Origin: Peptoniphilus sp. BV3C26
GTDB lineage: Bacteria; Bacillota; Clostridia; Tissierellales; Peptoniphilaceae
Length of the DNA stretch: 64,000 nucleotides
Reading direction: 5' to 3'
NCBI RefSeq assembly: GCF_000478985.1
Contig: NZ_AWXB01000058.1
Coordinates: forward strand, 1 to 64,000
Part shown: piece by piece, positions 34,770 through 42,976 of the stretch
How the letters are laid out: every line of letters starts with the position of its first letter
Numbering within the stretch: position 1 is the stretch's first letter
Notes under the pieces: generated by a model
What the model was told of the DNA's origin: nothing
Databases searched by the model: none
The model's input: only the letters and a program-made list of their open reading frames with translations
Position numbers and translations under genes: made by a program

Positions 34770-36554
34770 TTATTCTTCAACTTTTTCCTTCATTCGATAA
34801 TATTCCATGTTGTAAAATTCTTGAATTTTCTTGTCTGTTTCCATATCTCCATTTAGACGAAATTGACCATTGACCTTTAAAAAGTGAGGTTTTATAACAT
34901 CTATATTTCTTGTAAAATCACTTAGATATTGATTGTACCAATCTCCCTCATAACCTAACTGTTTAAAAAGATAATTAAACAAAAAGCAAGGATCAAGATC
35001 AGGACCCTGTCCCCTAAAAGCATTTCCAGTTACTTCTTTTGCCTTTTCATTTGCCCAAATAATATAAGGAGTTGAATAATTATTCCAAAATCCATCAACA
35101 GTTGCCAAATTGTCATTTATACCAAAAATTTTAAAAAGTCTGTTTTGCTCTTGCATTGATGGAGAATGATCTCCCCAGAATATTAATACAGTTGGCTCTT
35201 CAACCTGTCTTAAATGATTTATTAAAATCTCAAGTTGATTTGATGTGTCTTCCATAAGATTTAAATAATTGTTGAAATAATTAAAATCTTCTCTTGTATA
35301 ATTATCATTCCAAACTAAAGCTTCATTTTGAGGCCCCTCTTCTTCATTATAAGGGCCATGGCCTTCATAACTTACATTAAAGCTCATATAAGGTCCGTTT
35401 TTTCTGTTCTCGTCAAACTTATCTAAAATAAAATTAAAATATTCCCTATCAAATAAAATGTCATCACTCATTTTGCTGAAGGTGTTTTCCATGTCATAAA
35501 AAGTCCCAAGACCAATGGATTTATAAGCATTTACCCTGTTGTAAAAAGTTCCTACAAAAGGATGGGAGCTTTCAATTTTGTAGCCCTGATCTGTTAAATA
35601 TCTCGCATAAGTTTTTCTTGGTATATCATAGGTCGGCGTGTTTCTATATCCACTTATTACACTGGATTCAGTATAAAAAGTTCCACCTCCAAAAACATTA
35701 ACTATAGTCTGCCCATAAATAGATTCATTTTGTAAATCATGAAAATATTTATAGGGATCGTGGGTAAATTCAAGATTAGAATTTCTATACATATAAAAAT
35801 CCTTAAAGGATTCCAGTTGTATTGCAATAATATTTACTTTTTTCTCATCTGGTATTCCTTTGCTTTTATAAGTTGAATAAATTTCTTCAGCCTTTTTTTC
35901 ATTGAAGTCTTTATATTTATAACCTACCGCAGATTTTATAGAGTGTAAAAAAGGATATACAAAACCCTTTGACTCATAAGAATCAAGGTGTATCCAAAGA
36001 TTTAAATTGCTTTGAGATCCAAGAGATGAGTATACATTCTCATCAAAAATATAAATATTTGTAAAAATAAAAAGCAGGCAAGTTAAAATTATGGATTGTA
36101 AAAATCTGAACCGCCACAGAGCTTTGTTATTTTTAAAAAATTTTATTAAAAATACAAAGAGTACCAAAACTAAGACAAAGCCTATAAGAACTTGCTTGTC
36201 CGGTGCAACTTTATATTTTTTAACCATGGTAAAAGCTTCTTTTATAAATTTAAAGTCTGAAAAATAAAGAGGTTCAGACCTATACAAAACTTTTTTCCCA
36301 TTGGTAAAGGCAAGTAAAAGACTTATAAGGCTTGTTGCTCCGAATCCTATTGTTTCACTTTTAAATAAAAAACTTAAAATTAATACAAAAAGATAAATTG
36401 GAATAAAATTGTATAAAATTATTAAGGGTTCTTTAAAATACGAAAAAAATATTCCATCTTTAAAGCCATAACTTGATATAAACATAACAAATATTGTTAA
36501 AACTAAAGAAGGTAATAATTGTATTAAATATACATTCTTTTTTAATCTATTCAT
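34770..36554 (-). CDS. LTA synthase family phosphoglycerol transferase
   Basis: A 594-residue membrane enzyme of the sulfatase-like LtaS family that transfers glycerol phosphate to a growing teichoic acid-type polymer outside the cell. Five N-terminal membrane segments (to about residue 190) lead to an extracytoplasmic alkaline-phosphatase-like domain: NIIAIQLESFKDF (metal Glu, about 245), GGGTFYTESSV (nucleophile Thr, about 293), a His in YEGHGPYN (about 398) and FWGDHSPSM (Asp/His, about 462). Length is slightly below S. aureus LtaS (646). The start has only a distant GGAG (14 bases upstream). It is monocistronic. The Dlt-like operon 3 kb away might modify its product, but linkage is by proximity only. 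Confidence 0.92.
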   Translation of the reverse strand: MNRLKKNVYLIQLLPSLVLTIFVMFISSYGFKDGIFFSYFKEPLIILYNFIPIYLFVLILSFLFKSETIGFGATSLISLLLAFTNGKKVLYRSEPLYFSDFKFIKEAFTMVKKYKVAPDKQVLIGFVLVLVLFVFLIKFFKNNKALWRFRFLQSIILTCLLFIFTNIYIFDENVYSSLGSQSNLNLWIHLDSYESKGFVYPFLHSIKSAVGYKYKDFNEKKAEEIYSTYKSKGIPDEKKVNIIAIQLESFKDFYMYRNSNLEFTHDPYKYFHDLQNESIYGQTIVNVFGGGTFYTESSVISGYRNTPTYDIPRKTYARYLTDQGYKIESSHPFVGTFYNRVNAYKSIGLGTFYDMENTFSKMSDDILFDREYFNFILDKFDENRKNGPYMSFNVSYEGHGPYNEEEGPQNEALVWNDNYTREDFNYFNNYLNLMEDTSNQLEILINHLRQVEEPTVLIFWGDHSPSMQEQNRLFKIFGINDNLATVDGFWNNYSTPYIIWANEKAKEVTGNAFRGQGPDLDPCFLFNYLFKQLGYEGDWYNQYLSDFTRNIDVIKPHFLKVNGQFRLNGDMETDKKIQEFYNMEYYRMKEKVEE

Positions 36555-36692
36555 CTATAAAGAAATTTCTCCTTTTTAACTATGATATTTATTGTAATTA
36601 AACCACTTTTACCCCATTAATACAAGATTTTTTTACAATTGATAAATTTCTTTACAATTATTTTGCAATTTTTTAAAAAATTTTTACCCTAT

Positions 36693-36748
36693 AAAAAAAT
36701 CGGTCTTTAATTTTAATCCAATAGACTAAATAAAGACCGAATTTTTTA
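36693..36748 (-). terminator. Terminator after methionine gamma-lyase
   Basis: Long stem AAAAAATCGGTCTTTA/TAAAGACCGAATTTTTT with a 21-base loop, 33 bases downstream of the lyase stop. Confidence 0.8.
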
Positions 36749-36780
36749 ATTTAATTTGCTTTTTTAAGCTTTAACAAATC

Positions 36781-37986
36781 TTATTTAATTTGTCCAAGAG
36801 CTTGTTCAAGGTCAGCAATAATGTCATCAGCATTTTCAAGACCTACAGAAAGTCTAACCATACCATCTGTGATGCCTGCAGCTTCTCTTTCTTCTTTAGA
36901 ATATGGAGAGTGAGTCATTGTAGCTGGATGTTGAATTAGAGTTTCAGCATCTCCTAAAGATACAGCTAATGTACAAAGTTTAACAGAGTTCATTAAAGTT
37001 CTTCCAGCTTCGATTCCACCTTTAAGTTCGAAAGAAATCATAGCACCAGGAAGTTTCATTTGTTTTTTAGCAAGATCATAGTATTTAAATGATTTAAGTC
37101 CAGGATATGCAACACTTTCTACTGCTGGATGATTTTCAAGGAATTCAGCAACTTTCATTGCGTTTGCACAGTGTTTTTCCATTCTTAGTGGAAGTGTTTT
37201 TAGTCCTCTGTTGATTAGGTATGCAGCAAATGGATCAAGAACTGCACCTGTCATATCTTTAAGACCAACAAATCTAATGTTAGTTATCATTTCTTGGCTT
37301 CCAATAACAAATCCCGCAATGACATCGCCGTGACCGTTGATGTATTTAGTAGCTGAGTGAACAACTATATCAGCACCTAAAGATAGTGGATTTGAAATGT
37401 ATGGTGAACAATAAGTGTTGTCTACAATTACAAGACCTTCTTTATTGTTTTCATGAGACAATTTTGCAATTGCTTCAATATCTGAAATATCCATGTTTGG
37501 ATTTGCAGGAGTTTCAAGATAAGTTATCTTTGTATTCGGTTTTAAGTGACTCTTAACTTCATCTAAGTTAGCCATGTCTATAAAATCAACTTCTACTCCA
37601 AATCTTGGTAGAGCATGTTCTAAGAATGCAAATGTACATCCATAAAGAGTTTTTGCAGCAAGAACGTGGTCTCCTGCTTTTAAGTTTGTCCAAATTGCTG
37701 AAGTTATAGCACCCATTCCGGAAGCAGTTGAAAGGGCAGCTTCACCGCCCTCAAGCATGGCAACCTTTGCTTCAACTTGAGCGTTTGTAGGATTTCCTAA
37801 ACGAGAATAAATGTATCCGTCTTCTTCAAGAGCAAATCTTCTTCCGCCTTGTTCAGCAGAATCAAATATAAAGGTTGAAGTTTGGTAAATAGGACAAGCA
37901 AGTGCCCCAACATCATTCTTTACATAACCTGCGTGTACACACTTTGTGTCAAAGTTTAATTTTTTCATTTCGTCTTTTGAATTCAT
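36781..37986 (-). CDS. Methionine gamma-lyase
   Basis: A 401-residue PLP enzyme of the Cys/Met metabolism family, converting methionine to methanethiol, 2-oxobutyrate and ammonia. The PLP Lys lies in SATKYINGHGD (about residue 215). The cysteine typical of methionine gamma-lyases rather than cystathionine lyases is present in TLYGCTFAFLEH (about residue 120). Tetramer-site motifs YSRLGNPT (about 64) and ETPANPN (about 160) are normal. GGAGG precedes the ATG. It lies 25 bases downstream of an NhaC-family carrier gene, and the two probably form a methionine uptake and degradation operon. Methanethiol and 2-oxobutyrate production is common in oral and skin anaerobes. Confidence 0.9.
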   Translation of the reverse strand: MNSKDEMKKLNFDTKCVHAGYVKNDVGALACPIYQTSTFIFDSAEQGGRRFALEEDGYIYSRLGNPTNAQVEAKVAMLEGGEAALSTASGMGAITSAIWTNLKAGDHVLAAKTLYGCTFAFLEHALPRFGVEVDFIDMANLDEVKSHLKPNTKITYLETPANPNMDISDIEAIAKLSHENNKEGLVIVDNTYCSPYISNPLSLGADIVVHSATKYINGHGDVIAGFVIGSQEMITNIRFVGLKDMTGAVLDPFAAYLINRGLKTLPLRMEKHCANAMKVAEFLENHPAVESVAYPGLKSFKYYDLAKKQMKLPGAMISFELKGGIEAGRTLMNSVKLCTLAVSLGDAETLIQHPATMTHSPYSKEEREAAGITDGMVRLSVGLENADDIIADLEQALGQIK

Positions 37987-38011
37987 TTTTTCCTCCTATA
38001 AATTTAAAATA

Positions 38012-39409
38012 TTAAACACGTGCTACATCTTCCGGTTTTACACCTTGATCGATGTATTTTTGTGCTTCGTCTTGCCTCATGTCATATTCAAAGTTCCAAG
38101 TTTCTTTTGGTTTAGTAAATGGAACCCATATTGAGATTAAAGCAACAATAGCAAGTATAAATTGATACCAGAAATATGGCATAATTTGGAAAGGTGCTAC
38201 TGCTCCTTCAGTAAGACCTGCTGCAATAAGAACTTGAGCACCATATGGTATAAATCCTTGCATTACGCAAGAGAAAGTGTCAAGAAGTGATGCAGTACGT
38301 CTTGGGTCAACCTTAAACTCATTAGAAAATTCTTTGGCTACAGGACCTGCTATTATAATTGCAACTGTATTGTTTGCAACTGCAGCGTCAAGTAAAGATA
38401 CCAATACTGAAGTACCTACTTCAGCAGATTTTTCTCCACCTAAGAAATTCTTTGTCTTTTGAATAATCCATTCAATTCCACCTTCTTTTCTAACCATGTA
38501 AGCAAGTCCTCCTGTTAACATAGAAAGTAAGAAGATTTCAAACATACCTGTAAATCCACCCCAAATGTTTGCTGAAACATCTAAAAGGGCAATGGAACCA
38601 GTACCTACACCAATAACAGCTGATAAAATAATACCTGCCATAAGTACTAAGAATACGTTCATACCTGCTATAGCAGCAACTAAAACTACTAAGTAAGGTA
38701 CAACCTTAATAAAGGTGTATTCCAAATTATCTTGTTTAACTATAACTTCAGGTCTTGCAAAAATTAAAAGCAAAACAAAAGTTATAATTGCTGCAGGAAG
38801 AGCGATTTTAAAGTTCATTCTGAACTTATCTCTCATTTCTACATTTTGAGTTCTTGTAGCGGCAATAGTAGTATCTGAAATAACTGACAAGTTATCTCCA
38901 AACATTGCTCCACCAACAAGTGCACCAAGAACAAGAGGCATATCAAGGCCGGCTTTAGTAGCAAGACCTACTGCTATAGGTCCAACTGTTGAAATTGTAC
39001 CTACTGAAGTGCCTGTTGCCAGTGAAATAAAAGCAGCCATTAAAAATATACCTGCTGTTAAAAATTGCGGCGGTATAACGCTCATACCTAAGTTTACTGT
39101 AGAATCAACACCACCCATGGCTTTTGAAACTGATGCGAAAGCACCTGCAAGTATGTAAATAATACACATGATAATGATGTTTTCGTCACCACAGCCTTTA
39201 ATAAAGGCTTCAAACTTGTCATCAACGCTTCCTTTAAACATGATGAAGGCAACGATAATACCTACAATTACGGAAATTGGGGCCGGGATTTGGTAGAATG
39301 CAAGTTCTACACCAGTAGCATTCAGATAAAAACCTGTGCCTAAATAAAATGCAATAAATACTATGAAAGGTATTAGTGCCGATCCCTTTGGCTTAACTCT
39401 GTTTTCCAT
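38012..39409 (-). CDS. NhaC family carrier (Na+/H+ antiporter-like, possible methionine transporter)
   Basis: A 465-residue polytopic membrane protein of the NhaC/ArsB superfamily with about eleven to twelve hydrophobic segments. Family stretches include SLATGTSVGTISTVGPIA (about 138-155) and GGAMFGDNLSVISDTTIAA (about 167-185). Annotation by family is Na+/H+ antiporter, but NhaC-family members next to methionine genes were predicted by comparative genomics to be methionine transporters (MetT). Being 25 bases upstream of methionine gamma-lyase in one operon supports that reading here; it remains an inference. ATAGGAGGG precedes the ATG. A TATAAT is present about 40 bases upstream on the minus strand and a CRP-like palindrome about 200 bases upstream. 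Confidence 0.85.
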   Translation of the reverse strand: MENRVKPKGSALIPFIVFIAFYLGTGFYLNATGVELAFYQIPAPISVIVGIIVAFIMFKGSVDDKFEAFIKGCGDENIIIMCIIYILAGAFASVSKAMGGVDSTVNLGMSVIPPQFLTAGIFLMAAFISLATGTSVGTISTVGPIAVGLATKAGLDMPLVLGALVGGAMFGDNLSVISDTTIAATRTQNVEMRDKFRMNFKIALPAAIITFVLLLIFARPEVIVKQDNLEYTFIKVVPYLVVLVAAIAGMNVFLVLMAGIILSAVIGVGTGSIALLDVSANIWGGFTGMFEIFLLSMLTGGLAYMVRKEGGIEWIIQKTKNFLGGEKSAEVGTSVLVSLLDAAVANNTVAIIIAGPVAKEFSNEFKVDPRRTASLLDTFSCVMQGFIPYGAQVLIAAGLTEGAVAPFQIMPYFWYQFILAIVALISIWVPFTKPKETWNFEYDMRQDEAQKYIDQGVKPEDVARV

Positions 39410-40006
39410 AGTTCCCTCCTATAAAAAAATTTTTAACTCCTTAGAGCTAATCTCATTATAACACTAAATGAAAATGTTAACATGGCATTTTTCTATTTAT
39501 TTGTCGAAATCTTGCTTTAAAGTCCGAAAATGTATAGCTTTTAACTTATATAAATTTTAAATAAACATTAAAAATGCTTATAACTTTAAATTTTCGTTTA
39601 AAATATTGTTTTTGTGATCTCCATCACATCATCGCAATAAAGGCTTTATATAGCAATAAGTTTTTTAAAGTTTTTTAAATCATATCTATACTTATTAAGT
39701 CTTATATTAATTATCTTCTATAAAAATAAATATCAAAAAAATTTTTATAAATAGTTATTTTTTTATGTTTTTAAAAATTTTGATTTTAATAACATGTAAG
39801 TGGTCTGAACAGTGTAAAACATTTTCACGATTTTTTAAAGTTAGTTTTATAATTCTTTTTGTATAAAATATCTAAGATAAAGTTTGTTTTTTACTAAATA
39901 AAATAAAATTCCTTGCTTGAAAAATTTTTCTATATTACAATTATTTTAAATTTTAAAATTTTTAAACAATTGTAAAATTAATATTAATAGAATTCGGGGA
40001 GTTACT
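39410..40006. other. AT-rich divergent intergenic region
   Basis: About 600 bases between the divergent carrier and DegV genes. On the minus strand a TATAAT box lies near 39450. The only other clear feature is the palindrome at 39613-39628. The rest is very AT-rich with no supported gene. Confidence 0.6.
39613..39628. promoter_or_regulatory. CRP/FNR-family-like operator palindrome
   Basis: TGTGATCTCCATCACA, a perfect TGTGA-N6-TCACA palindrome. It lies 204 bases upstream of the carrier-lyase operon start and 379 bases upstream of degV. The match is to the Crp-family half-site; the cognate regulator is not in the window. Confidence 0.5.
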
Positions 40007-40861
40007 ATGAATAAATATATATTAGTAACAGAAAGTGGATCGGATTTGCCGCAAAAATATTTAGATAAATATAAGATAAAAATAGTCCAAATGCACGTAA
40101 CTATGGGAGATAAAACCTATGATGACAAAGATGTGCAAGTTGAAAAAATTTTCGATTACTATGACAAGGAAAAATCCTTAGCCACAACATCAGGAGCAAC
40201 TCCTGGTGACTTTGAGAAAGTTTTTAAACAAATAAATGAGGAAAATAAAGATGCAAAAATTATTTATATAGCCTATTCTTCCGTAACAACAGTGTCCTTT
40301 AATTCTGCAAGACTTGCTGCTGAAAACTTTGATAATGTCTATTTAATAGATAGTAAAAATGTAAGCGTGGGCCTTGGCAGCCTAGTGATTGAAACGGCAA
40401 AATTTATTGAAAAAAATAAAGATGCAAGTCCCGAGGATATTATTGCTTTTGTGGAAGATGTAAGAGAAAGACTTCGCTTTATATTTTTACCTCAAACCCT
40501 CTTATTTTTAAGGGCGGGAGGCAGAGTTTCCAACGCCGCATATTTAGGAGCCATTCTCTTAAGAATTTTTCCAACTATAAATATTGAAAATGGCTATTTA
40601 GTTGCAGGAAAAAAATATATGGGATCTTTTAAAATTGCCTATAGAAAATTGATAAATGAGTTTTTCAGAGAAAATGATTTTGAAGAAGGTTCCATAAGAC
40701 TTGTGAAAGTCCCAGATTTAAACGAAGGTCATATTAAAAATATAGAATCTCTTCTTTCTTTTCATAAGATTGAAGATTATGATTGGTTTAATACTGGCTC
40801 TGTTATTGCCTGTCACGGCGGACCTGGAGCTATGGGGATTTCAGGAATCCTAAAAAAGTAA
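40007..40861 (+). CDS. DegV family fatty-acid-binding protein
   Basis: A 284-residue DegV/FakB-like protein that binds a fatty acid, probably for phosphorylation by a FakA-type kinase (not seen in the window). Expected motifs are present: VTESGSDLPQKYLDKY at the N-terminus, the head-group Thr/Ser loop TTSGATPGDFEKVF (about residues 61-74), VTTVSFNSARLAAE (about 90-103), FLRAGGRVSNAAYLGA (about 165-180) and the C-terminal VIACHGGPGAMGI (about 265-277). GGGGAG lies 6 bases before the ATG. It is a monocistronic unit ending in a strong terminator. Confidence 0.94.
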   Translation: MNKYILVTESGSDLPQKYLDKYKIKIVQMHVTMGDKTYDDKDVQVEKIFDYYDKEKSLATTSGATPGDFEKVFKQINEENKDAKIIYIAYSSVTTVSFNSARLAAENFDNVYLIDSKNVSVGLGSLVIETAKFIEKNKDASPEDIIAFVEDVRERLRFIFLPQTLLFLRAGGRVSNAAYLGAILLRIFPTINIENGYLVAGKKYMGSFKIAYRKLINEFFRENDFEEGSIRLVKVPDLNEGHIKNIESLLSFHKIEDYDWFNTGSVIACHGGPGAMGISGILKK

Positions 40862-40886
40862 ATACAAAAAGCAAATATAAAAAAAT

Positions 40887-40913
40887 AAAATGCCGAGTTT
40901 TCGGCATTTTTTT
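40887..40913 (+). terminator. Terminator after degV
   Basis: Stem AAAATGCCGA/TCGGCATTTT followed by T-run. Confidence 0.9.
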
Positions 40914-40924
40914 AATTTGTTTTT

Positions 40925-41222
40925 TATGCTTTACGTAGAGCATTTTTATTTTTATTTTTCAATAAACTTTTTATCCATATTTTTTCTTTTTCGTTTTTTT
41001 ATTTTCTTTTATTTGGCTTCGCCGCCGGACCAATAGCAGATATTTGCAGCCAAATCAAAGATTTGGGCAAATAGTTGCATGAGACCTACCACGATTTTTT
41101 TCAAAAATCGGGTTAGGTCTTCAAAGTTGGTCCCTACAAAACTTCTATAAGACTCTATGGCGAGAAAACAAAATCAATATTTTTTACAAAATATTTTTTA
41201 CGCTTCACGTGAAGCATTTTTA
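40925..41222. repeat. Intergenic modular hairpin repeat, copy A
   Basis: About 300 bases bounded by palindromes GCTTTACGTAGAGC (40928-40941, one mismatch) and GCTTCACGTGAAGC (41202-41215, perfect). Inside are the 21-bp module GGCTTCGCCGCCGGACCAATA (41015-41035), an 18-bp hairpin pair (41082-41099 with 41103-41120, 16 of 18 matching) and TTGGTCCCTACA (41128-41139), which can pair with the GGACCAA of the module. The same modules recur at 46424-46871. No gene is supported inside. Confidence 0.75.
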
Positions 41223-41226
41223 TTTT

Positions 41227-41412
41227 TTAATCTTCATATTCCCTTGGATCTGTTATTACTACTTTTCCGTCCTTATCAAGAAGGGGTGTAAGACCTCCTG
41301 CGTATCCGTTTACAAAGGACAAATAATTTACTCCAGTTTCCAAATCTATAAAGATATTTAGATTGTCTACAAATCCTTGGCCATAAATTTTTTTAAATCT
41401 TTTGTCTTTCAT
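41227..41412 (-). CDS. DUF6440 family small protein
   Basis: A 61-residue soluble protein, MKDKRFKKIYGQGFVDNLNI, of a small uncharacterised family found in Firmicutes (DUF6440 as I recognise it). The pattern GVNYLSFVNGYAGGLTPLLDKDGK is typical: a bound or structural motif around 'TGVNYL' and 'GGLTPLLD'. AAGGAGGAAAAA precedes the ATG. It lies 16 bases downstream of the ZIP transporter gene on the same strand and is probably co-transcribed. Function is unknown. The repeat region begins directly after its stop. Confidence 0.8.
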   Translation of the reverse strand: MKDKRFKKIYGQGFVDNLNIFIDLETGVNYLSFVNGYAGGLTPLLDKDGKVVITDPREYED

Positions 41413-41428
41413 TTTTTCCTCCTTATTT

Positions 41429-42202
41429 TTATCCTAAAAGTATGTCTAAAATCATCATTATTATAAAGCCTATTATAATCCCATATGTTGCTTCCCTTTC
41501 AAAACCGTTGGAATGGGTTTCGGGGATTATTTCATCGCTTATTACAAAAAGCATAGCTCCTCCTGCAAGGGCTAGGATAAATCCTATTAAGGGTCTAAAT
41601 ATAGATACTAAACCAAAGCCTAAAAAAGCTCCAAGGGGTTCAATAAGCCCTGTAAATAATGCAATTAAAAAGGCGCTTTTCTTTGAATAATCTTCTCTTA
41701 CAAGGGCAAGGGCTACTGCCATTCCTTCAGGCATATTTTGTAGTCCTATTCCTAAAGCTATTGCTATACCATTTGAAATATTTTCCGTTCCAAATCCTAC
41801 TCCTGTTGCAAGTCCTTCGGGAAAATTATGAATTGTTATGGCAATTACAAAAAGCCAAATTTTCTTTAAACTTTCAGTATTTTTCCCTTCAACTCTTTTA
41901 TCTATTAAATGCTCATGGGGTGCATACTTATCAATCATATCCAGCATTAAAGCCCCTAAAAATATACCCGCCGATGCAATTAATACTGCTTTTAAATCTC
42001 CTCCTCCATATTCTATGCTGGGAAGTATTAAGGAAAAACAGGTCGCCGAAAGCATAACTCCCGCTGCCGCTCCTAAAAGTACATCCAGGACCTTTTGTGA
42101 TACTGATTTTGTAAAAAATATGGGTATTGCTCCAAGCCCTGTCATAAGGCCTGGAATAATACAGCCTAAAGCTATTATTAAATTTGCACTAATTCCTTTC
42201 AT
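41429..42202 (-). CDS. ZIP family metal transporter
   Basis: A 257-residue membrane importer of Zn2+, Fe2+ or Mn2+ into the cytoplasm. Eight hydrophobic segments are visible. The metal-binding helices are intact: HNFPEGLATGVGFG in helix 4 (about residues 125-138) and GLQNMPEGMAVALAL in helix 5 (about 152-166). A short loop carrying KYAPHEHLIDKR (about 90) may be the intracellular His site. The subgroup is ZupT/GufA-like. AGGAGAAAAA precedes the ATG. It diverges from the feo operon across a 283-base region with a tandem repeat and a large palindrome, which suggests shared metal control. Confidence 0.93.
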   Translation of the reverse strand: MKGISANLIIALGCIIPGLMTGLGAIPIFFTKSVSQKVLDVLLGAAAGVMLSATCFSLILPSIEYGGGDLKAVLIASAGIFLGALMLDMIDKYAPHEHLIDKRVEGKNTESLKKIWLFVIAITIHNFPEGLATGVGFGTENISNGIAIALGIGLQNMPEGMAVALALVREDYSKKSAFLIALFTGLIEPLGAFLGFGLVSIFRPLIGFILALAGGAMLFVISDEIIPETHSNGFEREATYGIIIGFIIMMILDILLG

Positions 42203-42336
42203 TTTTTCTCCTATTTAATAAATATAATTATATTTTAAAAATATTTTTTTAATTTGTTTTAAATATTATAAATTAAAATTTCTTTTTTATAAAATTTTAT
42301 TTATTTTTTATTCTAAAATATAATTAATATCATTGA

Positions 42337-42368
42337 TTTTATGTATCACTTATTTTATGTATCACTTA
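42337..42368. repeat. Perfect 16-bp tandem duplication upstream of feo
   Basis: TTTTATGTATCACTTA occurs twice in direct succession (42337-42352 and 42353-42368) in the region between the divergent ZIP and feo transcription units. Confidence 0.8.
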
Positions 42369-42381
42369 TAGTACATTATTT

Positions 42382-42419
42382 AATGCCTTTTAATATTGAT
42401 AATTTTATTAAAAGGCATT
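42382..42419. promoter_or_regulatory. 14-bp perfect inverted repeat upstream of feoA
   Basis: AATGCCTTTTAATA (42382-42395) and its exact complement TATTAAAAGGCATT (42406-42419) with a 10-base loop, 66 bases before the first feoA start. It could be an operator for an iron regulator or an RNA hairpin in the feo leader; it is followed by TCGGAATTTTTTA. Confidence 0.55.
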
Positions 42420-42485
42420 TCGGAATTTTTTATAAATTTAAATAAATTCTTTTAAAAGTTAAATTTTAAATAATGAGGTGATGTT

Positions 42486-42716
42486 TTGATTAGTCTTATA
42501 ATGGCTCCTAAGGATGTGGATCTTAAAGTTGCCATGATTAAAGATAAAAAAACAAAGGATGAAATTTTAGCTCATATAGCCAATTTAGGCTTTGTAAAGG
42601 GAGCTAAAGTTCGTGTTGTTTTTGAAAATGACGGAAATTTAATAGTTAAAATTAAAGATTCGAGACTTGCTCTTGGAAAAGATATCGCCAAAAAAATAAT
42701 TGTAGAGGAGTTATAA
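42486..42716 (+). CDS. feoA: FeoA family protein (first copy)
   Basis: A 76-residue SH3-like FeoA protein thought to assist or regulate the FeoB ferrous iron channel. It starts with TTG at 42486, preceded by GAGGTG at 5-base spacing; an internal ATG at 42501 is possible but lacks a site. The FeoA fold pattern is visible: an opening strand, the helix KKTKDEILAHIANLGFVKGA (LGFVKG is the usual turn), and the closing strands KVRVVFENDGNLIVKIKDSRLALG. It is followed after 2 bases by a second feoA and then feoB. Two FeoA proteins in tandem are common in Clostridia. Confidence 0.92.
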   Translation: MISLIMAPKDVDLKVAMIKDKKTKDEILAHIANLGFVKGAKVRVVFENDGNLIVKIKDSRLALGKDIAKKIIVEEL

Positions 42717-42718
42717 AA

Positions 42719-42976
42719 ATGGACGAAAAACTTACTTTAAAAGACTCTGTCGTTGGTAATTATTACACAATTACAAAAATCAATGGCAAGGGTCCTTTAA
42801 AAAGAAGAATTATGTACATGGGGCTTACTAAGGGAAGCAAAATTTTTATAAGAAAAGTTGCCCCTCTTGGAGATCCTGTACAAATTAACGTACGTAACTA
42901 TGAACTTAGTATAAGACGTGATGATGCTGAGTTAATTGAAATTGAACAAGTTTTGGGACGAGAAAATGACAATTAA
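42719..42976 (+). CDS. feoA: FeoA family protein (second copy)
   Basis: An 85-residue second FeoA. The core reads GPLKRRIMYMGLTKGSKIFI (helix and MGLTKG turn, about residues 27-46) followed by PLGDPVQINVRNYELSIRR, the classical FeoA ending, and a short acidic tail. This copy is closer to textbook FeoA than the first. GAGGAG precedes the ATG two bases after the first copy. Its last 11 bases overlap the feoB start, so translation of feoB is coupled to it. The two copies may form a heteromeric partner for FeoB. Confidence 0.93.
   Translation: MDEKLTLKDSVVGNYYTITKINGKGPLKRRIMYMGLTKGSKIFIRKVAPLGDPVQINVRNYELSIRRDDAELIEIEQVLGRENDN

Noticed and set aside
39420-39560. SAM riboswitch in the leader of the carrier-methionine gamma-lyase operon
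   Set aside because: No SAM-I core such as the conserved GAGGGA/GCAACC elements could be found, and the leader is too short.
41659-42218. Plus-strand frames antisense to the ZIP transporter
   Set aside because: Leu/Pro-rich shadow translation of a membrane protein gene; no start signals.
42382-42419. Simple terminator reading of the palindrome before feoA
   Set aside because: No gene on the plus strand ends upstream of it and the T-run is displaced; kept only as a regulatory candidate.
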